Source: Neptuniibacter sp.
Lineage (GTDB): Bacteria > Pseudomonadota > Gammaproteobacteria > Pseudomonadales > Balneatricaceae
DNA: 47,078 nt
Direction: 5' to 3'
Assembly: GCF_024231755.1 (NCBI RefSeq)
Contig: NZ_JAAEQH010000214.1
Location: forward strand, 1 to 47,078
Shown here: piece by piece, positions 6,323 to 13,612 of the stretch
Layout: each line of letters begins with the position of its first letter
How positions within the stretch are numbered: position 1 is the first letter of the stretch
Notes under the pieces: model-generated
Told to the model about the DNA's origin: nothing
Databases searched by the model: none
The model's input: only the letters and a program-made list of their open reading frames with translations
Translations under genes and position numbers: made by a program

Positions 6323-6495
6323 TGAAACACAACGCCACATATAAAGCGCGATTTGTGGTTTGGTTGAGATACCTGCCACAAATCCGCCAACATTTAACAA
6401 ACGGAATTCACGTCTATTGCCGCTTGTGTGATCTTGGTTTGTGTCCTAAAAGAGCGTGGAAGGTTGCACGGGTGCTAACTTATAACCTTATTTAA
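6322..6495 (+). CDS. Small basic protein
   Basis: 57 residues, coupled to the preceding gene through TAATG. Strongly basic, with a CRLCDLGLC cluster at about residues 33-41. Probably binds nucleic acid or metal; no family is firmly recognised. Confidence 0.65.
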   Translation: MKHNATYKARFVVWLRYLPQIRQHLTNGIHVYCRLCDLGLCPKRAWKVARVLTYNLI

Positions 6496-6509
6496 TGGAG
6501 GGTTAAAGC

Positions 6510-7331
6510 ATGGAAACAACGATCCACTATTATTATTACAACTTAGACAAAGAGGCCGACAGGAAAGAGTATTCTGCTTTGTGTGATGCACTATTGAGAA
6601 GAGGTTCAAAGCTGTTTGACTCAATTTCAGCAGACCATTATACATATTACCGAGATAAAATAAAGCCGCTTGACGGTCAAACAGTGACGCTCGAACCTAA
6701 ACACCTATTTGATAACCAATGGAACACAGCACCGACATCAACAAGTGAGTCAGGTTTACGTGTGTTTGATTGGGCTGAAGGTATCCTGCCAAACAGGAAC
6801 ATAAAGCAGGGCCAATGGTTAGGGCTAACACCTAAAATGGTAGCTATCAGGAAAAACACCTTGAAATGTGGTTATTGTGGCAAGCAATATCAAGCCCAGC
6901 AGGGGTATGTATTCTGTGGTGCGTGCCTTGACAGTGAATACCTGGAAGAAAAAGAGTTGCACTTATTGCGTCTTATGCCAATCTGTGAAACATGGGATAA
7001 CCGGGCCAAATTGACACAAGCTGAGAGGGGGTGGCTTGTTCCTCAATATGTTAAAGCACAAACAGAGGGTTTGACTGCCAGGGGCAAAGCAAGAATTAAA
7101 AAGAAATATTCAGACATTAAAAAGCATCGGGACAAAACAATCCAGAACGCTAACAGAGAATATGACGGCTTCAAATGGTTGATGGACAGGGGCGTAAACA
7201 CAGATAACTGTATCTACTACGATCACACGGGGCGCTTCTGTTTTGGTTGGCGGAAACTGGTTGAAGGTGATACCAGAATCGCACTTCTGGAAAAACTCTC
7301 AGACTTCCCTTTCGACTATGATATTAAATAA
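6510..7331 (+). CDS. Conserved phage protein with zinc ribbon
   Basis: 273 residues, ATG preceded by GGAGGG. It belongs to a phage family recognised by HLFDNQWNTAP (about residues 65-75), a zinc ribbon CGYCG...FCGAC (about 120-138) and a C-terminal DNCIYYDHTGRFCFGWRK block. Its function is unknown; it is usually encoded close to the FCSPCAPGA family, as here. The conserved Cys and aromatic residues suggest a structural metal site. Confidence 0.8.
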   Translation: METTIHYYYYNLDKEADRKEYSALCDALLRRGSKLFDSISADHYTYYRDKIKPLDGQTVTLEPKHLFDNQWNTAPTSTSESGLRVFDWAEGILPNRNIKQGQWLGLTPKMVAIRKNTLKCGYCGKQYQAQQGYVFCGACLDSEYLEEKELHLLRLMPICETWDNRAKLTQAERGWLVPQYVKAQTEGLTARGKARIKKKYSDIKKHRDKTIQNANREYDGFKWLMDRGVNTDNCIYYDHTGRFCFGWRKLVEGDTRIALLEKLSDFPFDYDIK

Positions 7332-7352
7332 CTGGACTGGAGGACAAATAAA

Positions 7353-7667
7353 ATGTTACAAGGAATTTTGATGGCAGGTGAAAAGAATAGGGATATGGTT
7401 TTGAACGGTTCAAAAACCGTCACAATCAGGGAGGGCGAACGGGCATGTGTTTGCGGGCCTGTTTTGATTGGATGCCCTGAATTGGGGTGGTGTGTGCTGA
7501 AAAACATTATATCAGTGAAACATACGACTATGGATAATATATTTATTGATGACGTTTGGAAGGGTGGGCATCGGACTGAAGATGGATATATTGAAGAACT
7601 AAAGCAGTATTATCCTGACTTTAATGAATATTCTGTTATTACTGTAATAGAATGGGAGGACAAATAA
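7353..7667 (+). CDS. ASCH-like domain protein
   Basis: 104 residues. The TVTIREGER motif (about residues 23-31), the following short strands and the YYPDF...VITVIEW end fit the ASCH/PUA-like beta barrel, a fold associated with RNA or modified-nucleotide binding. Phage ASCH proteins are small and mostly uncharacterised. Overlapping ribosome sites tie it to the next two small genes. Confidence 0.65.
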   Translation: MLQGILMAGEKNRDMVLNGSKTVTIREGERACVCGPVLIGCPELGWCVLKNIISVKHTTMDNIFIDDVWKGGHRTEDGYIEELKQYYPDFNEYSVITVIEWEDK

Positions 7668-7668
7668 A

Positions 7669-7836
7669 ATGATGACAATAATAAAATGCTCTAATTGTGG
7701 CAGGGAATTGAAAGCGGGCGAACGGGAGTATTGCGAAAAAACCTGCTCGTCAGAGTGCGCTGATTGTGTGTGGCACTCTTTAAACCAGTCGCGCATAATA
7801 GGAGATTACAATAAATGGTTGAGGGAGGACGAATAA
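7669..7836 (+). CDS. Small Cys-rich protein
   Basis: 55 residues, ATG preceded by GGGAGG. Seven Cys, including CSNC (residues 7-10), CEKTC (22-26) and CADC (30-33), pointing to a compact zinc fold. No family is recognised. Confidence 0.65.
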   Translation: MMTIIKCSNCGRELKAGEREYCEKTCSSECADCVWHSLNQSRIIGDYNKWLREDE

Positions 7837-7837
7837 A

Positions 7838-7942
7838 ATGTTTCAACAATTTATCGAGTTGTCTCTATTCCTGATAGCGGTAACACTGTTCTGGTGTGCT
7901 GTTTTGGTTCCCATTTTTAAATGGGTAGGGGTTTGGATATAA
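7838..7942 (+). CDS. Single-pass membrane peptide
   Basis: 34 residues, one base beyond the upstream stop, with GGGAGGAC before the ATG. About residues 7-28 form one transmembrane helix. Peptides of this size can inhibit host membrane functions; the role here is unknown. Confidence 0.55.
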   Translation: MFQQFIELSLFLIAVTLFWCAVLVPIFKWVGVWI

Positions 7943-7967
7943 TCTAATTTAATTGGAGGTGTTTAAA

Positions 7968-8552
7968 ATGATTGAGATAAAAGATTTTAGTGGTAATGTG
8001 TTGAAGGTGGTCGATGCCGATACGCTTTACGGAGCGAACCTTTACGGAGCGAGCCTTAACAGAGCGAACCTTGACGGAGCGAGCCTTTACGGAGCGAGCC
8101 TTAACAGAGCGAGCCTTAACAGAGCGAGCCTTGACGGAGCGAACCTTTACGGAGCGAACCTTTACGGAGCGAACCTTAACGGAGCGAGCCTTAACGGAGC
8201 GAACCTTTACGGAGCGAGATTGCCCCATTTTTCAATCGTTCCAGAAGTGGGTGGTTTCTACGCATGGAAAAAAACCACGAAAGGCATCTGCAAAATATAT
8301 ATTCCTGCCGATGCTGAGCGCATTTCATCTTTGGTGGGCAGGAAATGTCGTGCAAGTAAGATAAAGATTGTATCCGGTGGCGGTTGCGGTGGTTCAAGCC
8401 CTACACATACAAAACAAAACACATATTTTAAGGGTGAAACATATCACAGTGAAAACGATGCCGGTGAACGTGCTTTCGATCCTGACATTCGTGTCGAGTG
8501 TGCCGTTGGTATCCACTTTTTCTTGACTAAAAGAGAGGCTAAAGAATGGTAG
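7968..8552 (+). CDS. Pentapeptide-repeat protein with DUF5758-like C-terminus
   Basis: 194 residues from ATG 7968 (TTGGAGG upstream). Residues about 20-86 are tandem A(N/S)L(Y/N/D)(G/R) pentapeptides, which form a right-handed quadrilateral beta helix. The C-terminal half resembles the DUF5758 domain commonly fused to such repeats (AWKKTTKGICKIYIP, RKCRASK, GIHFFLTKREA). Some pentapeptide proteins mimic DNA and bind gyrase; that role here is speculative. The repeats are almost identical 15-bp DNA units. Confidence 0.85.
   Translation: MIEIKDFSGNVLKVVDADTLYGANLYGASLNRANLDGASLYGASLNRASLNRASLDGANLYGANLYGANLNGASLNGANLYGARLPHFSIVPEVGGFYAWKKTTKGICKIYIPADAERISSLVGRKCRASKIKIVSGGGCGGSSPTHTKQNTYFKGETYHSENDAGERAFDPDIRVECAVGIHFFLTKREAKEW
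8026..8218 (+). repeat. 15-bp tandem repeats encoding pentapeptides
   Basis: About 13 near-perfect 15-bp units of the type CTTTACGGAGCGAAC, differing mainly at the codons for Y/N/D, N/S and G/R. They lie inside the pentapeptide-repeat gene. The near-identity at synonymous positions implies recent expansion or gene conversion. Confidence 0.9.
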
Positions 8553-8734
8553 ACATACAACCACGTTGTGCAAAATGCGCACGACCTGAAATGATATGTC
8601 TTGACGGTGCCAAAGTTGAGTATCGGCATCCTAAGACTGCCAGATCAGGCCGGAAATCGACAACCTATATTAAACAAATCCTCTGCTCACAGTGTTGTCA
8701 GAGGGTTAAGGGGGAGATAAAATGGGAAAGCTGA
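8546..8734 (+). CDS. Small zinc-ribbon protein
   Basis: 62 residues; its ATG overlaps the end of the pentapeptide gene (ATGGTAG). Two Cys pairs, CAKC (residues 8-11) and CSQC (47-50), flank a basic linker. Probably a nucleic-acid-binding zinc ribbon. Confidence 0.65.
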   Translation: MVDIQPRCAKCARPEMICLDGAKVEYRHPKTARSGRKSTTYIKQILCSQCCQRVKGEIKWES

Positions 8735-8767
8735 AAAAAGAATGGCTTTCAGAAGGGGGTGAATAAG

Positions 8768-8959
8768 ATGTGGGTGAAAGTGGTTGACCAACACCGGGTA
8801 GCACTCCAAAAAGTGTTTGACAATAGACACAAATTTGAAATATTGGGGCAGGAACTCACTACACACTGTATCGGGATATTGCTCGGCAGAGAGGTTGAAA
8901 CTGAACGTAAGCGTCTTAGAAACCGCAAATATAGCTGGAAATACAGGGGGGTAAAATGA
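8768..8959 (+). CDS. Hypothetical protein
   Basis: 63 residues from ATG 8768 (AAGGGGG 8 nt upstream); an in-frame GTG at 8759 is the alternative. Basic C-terminus, no recognised domain. Overlaps the next gene as ATGA. A 14-codon ORF at 8722-8766 precedes it and may act as a leader. Confidence 0.6.
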   Translation: MWVKVVDQHRVALQKVFDNRHKFEILGQELTTHCIGILLGREVETERKRLRNRKYSWKYRGVK

Positions 8960-9144
8960 AACCGCTGAATATACATCAAATGGCACAAGTAGCCATGCAG
9001 ATTCATCACGTCACATACTTTGCCGGGCTGGAAAAAGCCAATCTCGATTTAGAGTCGGTGGGTGAGTTTGAAACGGTGCAAGACTATTTTAATTACTTGG
9101 AAGGTGAGAAAAATGGTGTTAAGGGGTTGACAAACTTTAAGTAA
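8956..9144 (+). CDS. Hypothetical protein
   Basis: 62 residues, coupled to the previous gene by ATGA. Helical and acidic in the second half, no recognised domain. Confidence 0.6.
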   Translation: MKPLNIHQMAQVAMQIHHVTYFAGLEKANLDLESVGEFETVQDYFNYLEGEKNGVKGLTNFK

Positions 9145-9174
9145 GTCTTATCTTTAAATAGTGGAGGGTGAAAT

Positions 9175-9465
9175 ATGGAATATATACTGGTGGGATTGCC
9201 AGAATATGAACTTGTGCATTTAGAGGGTTGGTTGAACAGTGTAAACAATTGCCCGTTTTTTAGGTGTTCTAATTGCCTAAAAGTTCTCCCCACGATGTCG
9301 TGGAGAGATAGCGAAATCTTGGGATGCCAAATCTGTGATGAATCTCCATGTGACGAATTTGGTTGTTCCGCGCTAGTTGACCTGGCCCTGGAATTATTAG
9401 AATATAACAACTATGAACTACGGTCAGATAATCCTAAAGATTACCCTAGACTGGAGGCAGTATGA
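9175..9465 (+). CDS. Hypothetical Cys-rich protein
   Basis: 96 residues, ATG with GGAGGG upstream. Cys pairs at CSNC (about residues 31-34) and CQIC (51-54), plus two later Cys, suggest a zinc-binding centre. Overlaps the phosphoesterase gene by 4 nt (ATGA). Confidence 0.65.
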   Translation: MEYILVGLPEYELVHLEGWLNSVNNCPFFRCSNCLKVLPTMSWRDSEILGCQICDESPCDEFGCSALVDLALELLEYNNYELRSDNPKDYPRLEAV

Positions 9466-10157
9466 AAAAGCACTTACTATTCGGAGATGTCCACGGAGAG
9501 TATTCGGCAAAAGATGTGTTGAATATCATTCACGCCTTCAGTCAGGATTGGCAACCGGACAGGGTATGGGCGATGGGTGATATTGGTAATTTTGATTGGG
9601 CTTCGAAGTATAATGACAGGCACGAATTTACAGCCCGAGAGGAATATGCGTTTATTGATGAACTGTTTGAGAGCTTGGGTGTCACTGATTTCTACTTTGG
9701 GAACCATGAGGAACGGTTAGAACGTGATGACATCCCATCTGATTATCGAGAACTGTTCAAAATCGGTGAGCATGTCAACCTGAAAAATGTCAACACGTAT
9801 CCATACAGTATAGAGTGCATCCCAAAAATTGGGAGGGTGAGTGTGACACATGGCTTTAACTGGAACAAGCATGTCGCCTGTACAGCTTCGGAGGACTTCG
9901 GGCGGGTTATTGTGTGGCACGCACACAGGTATCAGGTTTACACTCACTGGAAAACCGGCATGAAACAGGCGGCATACTCGATACCGTGTTGTTGTCGGTT
10001 GGTGATGCCATTTGAGAAGAAATTGAGGCCCAGAGGACATTCACACGGTTTCTGCATCCTCTATGAACACTCAGACGGCATTGTGGATGTCAGGCCGATT
10101 CCAATCATTGGTGATTCGGTTGTAATCGAGGGGCGAGTTTATAAGCGAAAGTCGTAA
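9462..10157 (+). CDS. Calcineurin-like metallophosphoesterase
   Basis: 231 residues. It carries the ordered metal ligands of this superfamily: GDVHG (residues 8-12), MGDIGNFD (about 38-45), GNHE (about 80-83), THGFNW (about 129-134) and the HAH near 153-155. Such enzymes hydrolyse phosphomono- or diesters with two divalent metals. Phage members include protein phosphatases and nucleases; the substrate here is unknown. Its position among replication/recombination genes slightly favours a nucleic-acid or nucleotide substrate. Confidence 0.85.
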   Translation: MKKHLLFGDVHGEYSAKDVLNIIHAFSQDWQPDRVWAMGDIGNFDWASKYNDRHEFTAREEYAFIDELFESLGVTDFYFGNHEERLERDDIPSDYRELFKIGEHVNLKNVNTYPYSIECIPKIGRVSVTHGFNWNKHVACTASEDFGRVIVWHAHRYQVYTHWKTGMKQAAYSIPCCCRLVMPFEKKLRPRGHSHGFCILYEHSDGIVDVRPIPIIGDSVVIEGRVYKRKS

Positions 10158-10184
10158 TGTAAATCTGCGCGGCTAACTTTACAT
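10157..10184 (+). promoter_or_regulatory. Inverted repeat before the zinc-finger gene
   Basis: ATGTAAA and TTTACAT arms separated by 14 bases, directly after the phosphoesterase stop and before the ribosome site of the next gene. It could be an operator or a weak RNA hairpin affecting downstream translation. Confidence 0.35.
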
Positions 10185-10193
10185 GAGGATTAA

Positions 10194-10748
10194 ATGCCAA
10201 GAAAACCTAAACCACCCAGGGTGGTGAAGTGTCTCAACTGTGGTTTCAAATATACGCTGAAACCCAAACTTCACTCCACCAAATATCCGTACTGTGCGAA
10301 ACCTGAGTGTCAGGAGGCACAGAGGAAGCATCAACTGGAACTATTGAGGAAAGCCAGTCGTGAGTATAAAAAAAGGAAAGAGAACGGCACGGCAGCTACA
10401 TACAACAGAAGGCGGGTGGAATATACGGGGAGAATGTGTCACCAGTGCGGCAGGGAAATATATCGGCAGAAAAAGGGTGGAGTGTGGTTTGACCCGTGGT
10501 ATAACTGTCTCGACTGTAGGCCACTAACGGAGGGTTTTTCATATGGAATTGACCGAAATCAGGACGCATTTGGTAACAGCGTTAGACGCTTGCAGTCCAC
10601 CGGAGAGGCAGACGATGATCGAGAAGGTGGAGCAGAGTGTGACTTTTTTGAATGGCTCGAATCGGAAAGGGAACGTTTTCATATTCCAGAACATGGATGT
10701 ACAGGTGGCTGTGATTGGTGGGATAGTGAAGGCGATGAGTGGGATTGA
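10194..10748 (+). CDS. Zinc-finger protein with acidic tail
   Basis: 184 residues, ATG with GAGG upstream. Two Cys clusters: CLNCG...CAKPEC (about residues 13-42) and CHQCG...CLDC (about 80-107). A basic central region is followed by a Trp/Asp/Glu-rich tail (CDWWDSEGDEWD). The last 206 nt overlap the next ORF in another frame, so this tail region may be genuinely dual-coding. Likely nucleic-acid binding; no family is recognised. Confidence 0.65.
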   Translation: MPRKPKPPRVVKCLNCGFKYTLKPKLHSTKYPYCAKPECQEAQRKHQLELLRKASREYKKRKENGTAATYNRRRVEYTGRMCHQCGREIYRQKKGGVWFDPWYNCLDCRPLTEGFSYGIDRNQDAFGNSVRRLQSTGEADDDREGGAECDFFEWLESERERFHIPEHGCTGGCDWWDSEGDEWD

Positions 10749-10926
10749 TGAGTTAATGACGGCAGAGAGGGTTAACATGCCGCTTAAAGAGGAAATCGCA
10801 GAACTCACACGGACCAGGGTTCTGGGTATGCTGGATGAAACCGGAGGAGCCAAAACGGTATCAGCAGATAGACTTGGCATCCCACGGAAGAGAATGACTG
10901 AACTTTGCAAGAAATATGGAGTGTGA
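10543..10926 (+). CDS. Small protein with Fis-type helix-turn-helix
   Basis: 127 residues, ATG preceded by AACGGAGGG at good spacing. The C-terminus (SADRLGIPRKRMTELCKKYG) has the Fis/NtrC-type HTH pattern, the DNA-binding domain also carried by sigma-54 activators. No AAA+ domain is present. It might bind the palindromes in the control region and modulate the sigma-54 promoters; that is inference. It overlaps the upstream gene by 206 nt in a different frame. Confidence 0.65.
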   Translation: MELTEIRTHLVTALDACSPPERQTMIEKVEQSVTFLNGSNRKGNVFIFQNMDVQVAVIGGIVKAMSGIDELMTAERVNMPLKEEIAELTRTRVLGMLDETGGAKTVSADRLGIPRKRMTELCKKYGV

Positions 10927-10959
10927 AGATGGCGACAAGGTATAACACAGGAGGGTAAA

Positions 10960-11508
10960 ATGCTTTTATCATTAGATGTTGGTTTCAGTAAGTGTGGTTG
11001 GGCGGTTTACAAACACAGACAACCTGTCGCGTGTGGTTGCATTATCACTGAAAAATCAAAGAAAAAACAGACCCGTGTGAGCGATGATTATGCGTACAGA
11101 AGTGCCATGATTGCACAAGGCTTGCAACAAATAGTCGGGCATTATGGAAGTGGTGGCATTGTTGGTGAATTGCCGTCAGGTGGGGCGCAAAGTGCGAAGG
11201 CGATGGTACAGATGGGCATGGCTACTGCTTCTGTTGCCTCTGCCGCAAGTATTATGGGTTTACCGGTTGAGTGGACAAGCCCTAGCGATGTTAAGTTAGC
11301 GGTTACAGGGTCAAGGAAGGCCACGAAAGAAGAAATTATGGATGCTATTGCAACTAAGTATGATTGGGAAAAAATGGTGAAAGGGAACAGAACGAGCTAT
11401 ATTGTTCTTGGTGACAAGATAACTAAGGGTGTTTTTGAACACATTGCCGATGCTTGTGGTGCGTACCTTGCTCTTATCCACGGTAATCTGGCAAAAATGT
11501 TCGGGTGA
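10960..11508 (+). CDS. RuvC-like Holliday-junction resolvase
   Basis: 182 residues, ATG with GGAGGG upstream. RNase H-fold signature: LLSLDVGFSKCGWAV (Asp6), a Glu in IVGELPSGG (Glu70), a conserved SPSDVKLAVTG loop, and HIADACGAYLA carrying Asp164. These match the acidic catalytic residues of RuvC. It would cut branched DNA produced by recombination-dependent replication or clear branches before packaging. The nearby SSB and annealase support that pathway. Confidence 0.85.
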   Translation: MLLSLDVGFSKCGWAVYKHRQPVACGCIITEKSKKKQTRVSDDYAYRSAMIAQGLQQIVGHYGSGGIVGELPSGGAQSAKAMVQMGMATASVASAASIMGLPVEWTSPSDVKLAVTGSRKATKEEIMDAIATKYDWEKMVKGNRTSYIVLGDKITKGVFEHIADACGAYLALIHGNLAKMFG

Positions 11509-11541
11509 GGATACCAGGGAGAAAAAACCGAAGAAAAAGCC

Positions 11542-11569
11542 TTGACAACCGGCTTTGAGGTCTTAGATT
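11542..11569 (+). promoter_or_regulatory. Possible sigma-70 promoter
   Basis: TTGACA (11542-11547) and TAGATT (11564-11569) with a 16-bp spacer, reading to the 110-aa gene and the SSB/annealase genes. The -35 overlaps a small AAAGCC/GGCTTT hairpin. Only the -35 is a full match, so support is moderate. Confidence 0.3.
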
Positions 11570-11590
11570 AAGTGTAAAGGAGATTCAACC

Positions 11591-11923
11591 ATGAAACTAG
11601 ACGAAGATATTCAGACATATGTAGACGATTTCTGCGGGGATAATCCCGGTGAGAAAGCTGGCCCCATAAAAATGATGGGTCAGTTGTGGCAGATTGACAG
11701 GGACGAGAAGAATGCCACAATTAATGAGAAAGACGAAACTATCGGACGATTAACTGAGGCACGTCAAGCCGACCTGCTGGAAACCGAGAGGAAGAGGGAG
11801 GTTATCAATGAAGTCACTGATGCAATTAATGCTGAGAAGGCTCGTCTTGGCGGTGATCCTGATACTCTCACACCTAGCGGCCTGCGCAGGGGTATTGGTC
11901 GTGTGTTCGGTCTTGACGACTGA
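11591..11923 (+). CDS. Coiled-coil protein of unknown function
   Basis: 110 residues, ATG with AAAGGAG upstream. Residues about 35-85 are highly charged and heptad-like, predicting a long helix or coiled coil. The C-terminus (LTPSGLRRGIGRVFGLDD) is compact. No family is recognised. Confidence 0.65.
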   Translation: MKLDEDIQTYVDDFCGDNPGEKAGPIKMMGQLWQIDRDEKNATINEKDETIGRLTEARQADLLETERKREVINEVTDAINAEKARLGGDPDTLTPSGLRRGIGRVFGLDD

Positions 11924-12002
11924 CCTAGACGTAAGACACATGCCGCCTTCGCCGGGGGTGTGTCTGGATTGGGAGGATTATAATGGAAAGACTACAGGGT
12001 AG
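11808..12002 (+). CDS. Possible overlapping membrane/lipoprotein ORF
   Basis: 64 residues in another frame, overlapping the 110-aa gene by 116 nt and the next gene by 20 nt. In its favour: AGGGAGG 7 nt before the ATG and a good hydrophobic segment ending in LAAC, a lipobox-like site. Against it: the reading frame could be a by-product of the host gene's codons. Reported as a candidate only. Confidence 0.3.
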   Translation: MKSLMQLMLRRLVLAVILILSHLAACAGVLVVCSVLTTDLDVRHMPPSPGVCLDWEDYNGKTTG

Positions 12003-12204
12003 CAATAGGGCGTACAACACGCCACCGGGAGTGGGTAATAATCTCTGCATTTGTAAGCGGTGTGTCCACAAGGGTAGTCAGGAAGTCGAGGTCAGGAGGG
12101 GTGTGATCCACACAGAATATTTTTGCACCCACGAAGAATCTCCATGTTTCCATATTATTCCGCTGGACTTGATGGAAACGTGTGAACACTGTAAACTTTT
12201 TTGA
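11983..12204 (+). CDS. Small Cys-rich protein
   Basis: 73 residues, ATG with GGGAGG upstream. Four Cys groups (CICKRC about residues 22-27, FC 47-48, CF 55, CEHC 67-70) suggest a zinc fold. It lies immediately upstream of SSB. Confidence 0.65.
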   Translation: MERLQGSNRAYNTPPGVGNNLCICKRCVHKGSQEVEVRRGVIHTEYFCTHEESPCFHIIPLDLMETCEHCKLF

Positions 12205-12214
12205 GGAGGGTGAG

Positions 12215-12559
12215 ATGCCAGGGATAAATAAGGCCGTGTTGATTGGCAGATTGGGGGGTGATCCAGAGGTCAGATATATGCAGGACGGAACTGCGGTCAC
12301 GAATTTTAACATCGCCACATCGGAAGAGTGGAAAGATAAGGAATCTGGTGAGAAGAAAGAGAAGACCGAATGGCACCGGATTGTGGCGTGGCGCAGATTG
12401 GGCGAAGTCTGCGGTGAATATCTCAAGAAGGGCAGTCTGGTCTACATTGAGGGTAAAATCCAGACGAGACAGTGGGAAGATTCTGACGGCAACAAGCGGT
12501 ACACCACTGAAATAAACGCCAACCAGATGCAGATGTTGGGGGGCAAGGGAGGAAATTGA
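12215..12559 (+). CDS. ssb: Single-stranded DNA-binding protein
   Basis: 114 residues from ATG 12215 (GAGGAGGG upstream; the longer ORF begins 33 nt earlier without a site). A clear bacterial-type OB fold: [18 protein letters not shown] at the start, then [14 protein letters not shown] and [15 protein letters not shown]. The protein stops at GGKGGN soon after the OB fold and lacks the flexible linker and acidic DDIPF-type tip normally used to recruit partner proteins. The neighbouring annealase carries that tip instead. Confidence 0.95.
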   Translation: MPGINKAVLIGRLGGDPEVRYMQDGTAVTNFNIATSEEWKDKESGEKKEKTEWHRIVAWRRLGEVCGEYLKKGSLVYIEGKIQTRQWEDSDGNKRYTTEINANQMQMLGGKGGN

Positions 12560-12560
12560 T

Positions 12561-13280
12561 ATGGAGGGGAAAATAAAAACACTCCCAAAAGATGTCAGGG
12601 AAAAACTTAGAGAACCAATGCCACCTGAGTCTATTTCACAGCATCAATCTAAGAAGTATCTAAGCACTATAAAGGCTATCTATATTGTCGAGAGGTTGAA
12701 CGATGTTTTCGGTATCGGTGGTTGGACGTTGGAGCATGATGTCTGGTTTGATGAACCGGGTTACGTTGTCACACGTGGGTGTATTATAATCGGGGAGCCA
12801 TACAATTTTTCCACCCCTATGCAGTATGGTGGGCATAAGAAAACTGGAACCGGTACAGAATTGGCAGACGGGTATAAATCTTCTGTCACGGACTGCCAGA
12901 GTAAGTGCGCGTCATACTTGGAAGTGGGCATAGACGTTTTCAAGGGGCAGAAGGAGCAACCCAAAACACAGGCGAAGAGGGATACCCCACAGACACAGCA
13001 ACAACCTGCCAACGCGCAAGACGATAAAGAGTGGGACGATGGCGAGAGGAAAAACTTCTTCGGGCATTGTGCCCACCATAAAGTGGAAGACAAGGACGCT
13101 TTCAAGGAATGGTTGAAGTCTGCCACTGACCTTGACGGCAATCCGATTGTCGCTGTTATCATGCGGGATGGTCTTCCAAAGATATCTCAGCGTGGTTTCA
13201 GGTATGTGATGAAAAATTTTCAAGACCTACTTTCTCAATACAAACTGTCTAGGGTTCCAGAAGATGACATACCATTTTAA
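12561..13280 (+). CDS. Rad52/Rad22-family single-strand annealing protein with SSB-like tail
   Basis: 239 residues. The N-terminal annealase domain (about residues 20-135) shows YIVERLNDVFGIGGW, GTGTELADGYKSSVTDCQSK and a CASYLEVGIDVF segment typical of Rad52/Sak-type phage annealases. A Gln-rich linker (about 135-155) leads to a helical C-terminal region. The last residues, PEDDIPF, are the canonical SSB C-terminal interaction tip. It would anneal complementary strands during recombination-driven replication; the tip should let it contact the same host partners as SSB. Confidence 0.88.
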   Translation: MEGKIKTLPKDVREKLREPMPPESISQHQSKKYLSTIKAIYIVERLNDVFGIGGWTLEHDVWFDEPGYVVTRGCIIIGEPYNFSTPMQYGGHKKTGTGTELADGYKSSVTDCQSKCASYLEVGIDVFKGQKEQPKTQAKRDTPQTQQQPANAQDDKEWDDGERKNFFGHCAHHKVEDKDAFKEWLKSATDLDGNPIVAVIMRDGLPKISQRGFRYVMKNFQDLLSQYKLSRVPEDDIPF

Positions 13281-13612
13281 CTGAGCCAACCCACGGAACC
13301 GTGGGCATCAGGCAAGAGAGTGGTGCCTCGTTTAATGTCTGATGTCGCACGGTTCCGACTAACTAAATATATTTGTGGGGATTGGAGTTGCCATCCAATC
13401 TTAGGGGAGCCTTGTACTAGCTAGTGTCCCGGGAGACACGTGAGAGCATCCTCCCAACCGAAAGGTTGAGCGCCAGGAGGGTAATGCGGCAAGCAAGCTC
13501 AGGTGACGAAGCATTTATTTGGCATGGACCGAAACGTCTTGACGGGCGGTTGTTAGGTGAACTGAGGACTGCGAAGATACCCCACCCGCAAATAATTTTA
13601 TAGGAGTAACCT
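13281..13612 (+). ncRNA. Candidate structured RNA
   Basis: A 332-nt gap with dense secondary structure. Main helices: 13294-13303 with 13348-13357 (10 bp) stacked on 13304-13311 with 13339-13346 (8 bp, one G.U); 13380-13386 with 13394-13400; 13424-13428 with 13435-13439; and 13448-13454 with 13476-13482 enclosing 13455-13459/13464-13468 capped by a GAAA tetraloop. There is no ORF with a ribosome site on either strand and no U-tract terminator. It does not match tRNA, tmRNA or RNase P signatures I can recognise. It could be a long leader element for 13613 or a free RNA. Confidence 0.6.

Noticed and set aside
8026-8218. CRISPR-like array
   Set aside because: Repeats are contiguous 15-bp coding units with no spacers.
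8014-8364. Long repetitive ORFs (TERA/KVRS-type) on both strands over the pentapeptide gene
   Set aside because: They are frame shadows of the 15-bp repeat; no ribosome sites and no sensible protein.
13278-13560. A sixth attC-like site using the GTTAGGT near 13552
   Set aside because: The matching upstream arm is about 200 bases away and the inner arms do not pair; explained better by the structured RNA.
13281-13612. Group I intron
   Set aside because: Flanking genes are both complete, so there is no split exon; I could not identify the conserved catalytic core. A covariance search is still needed.
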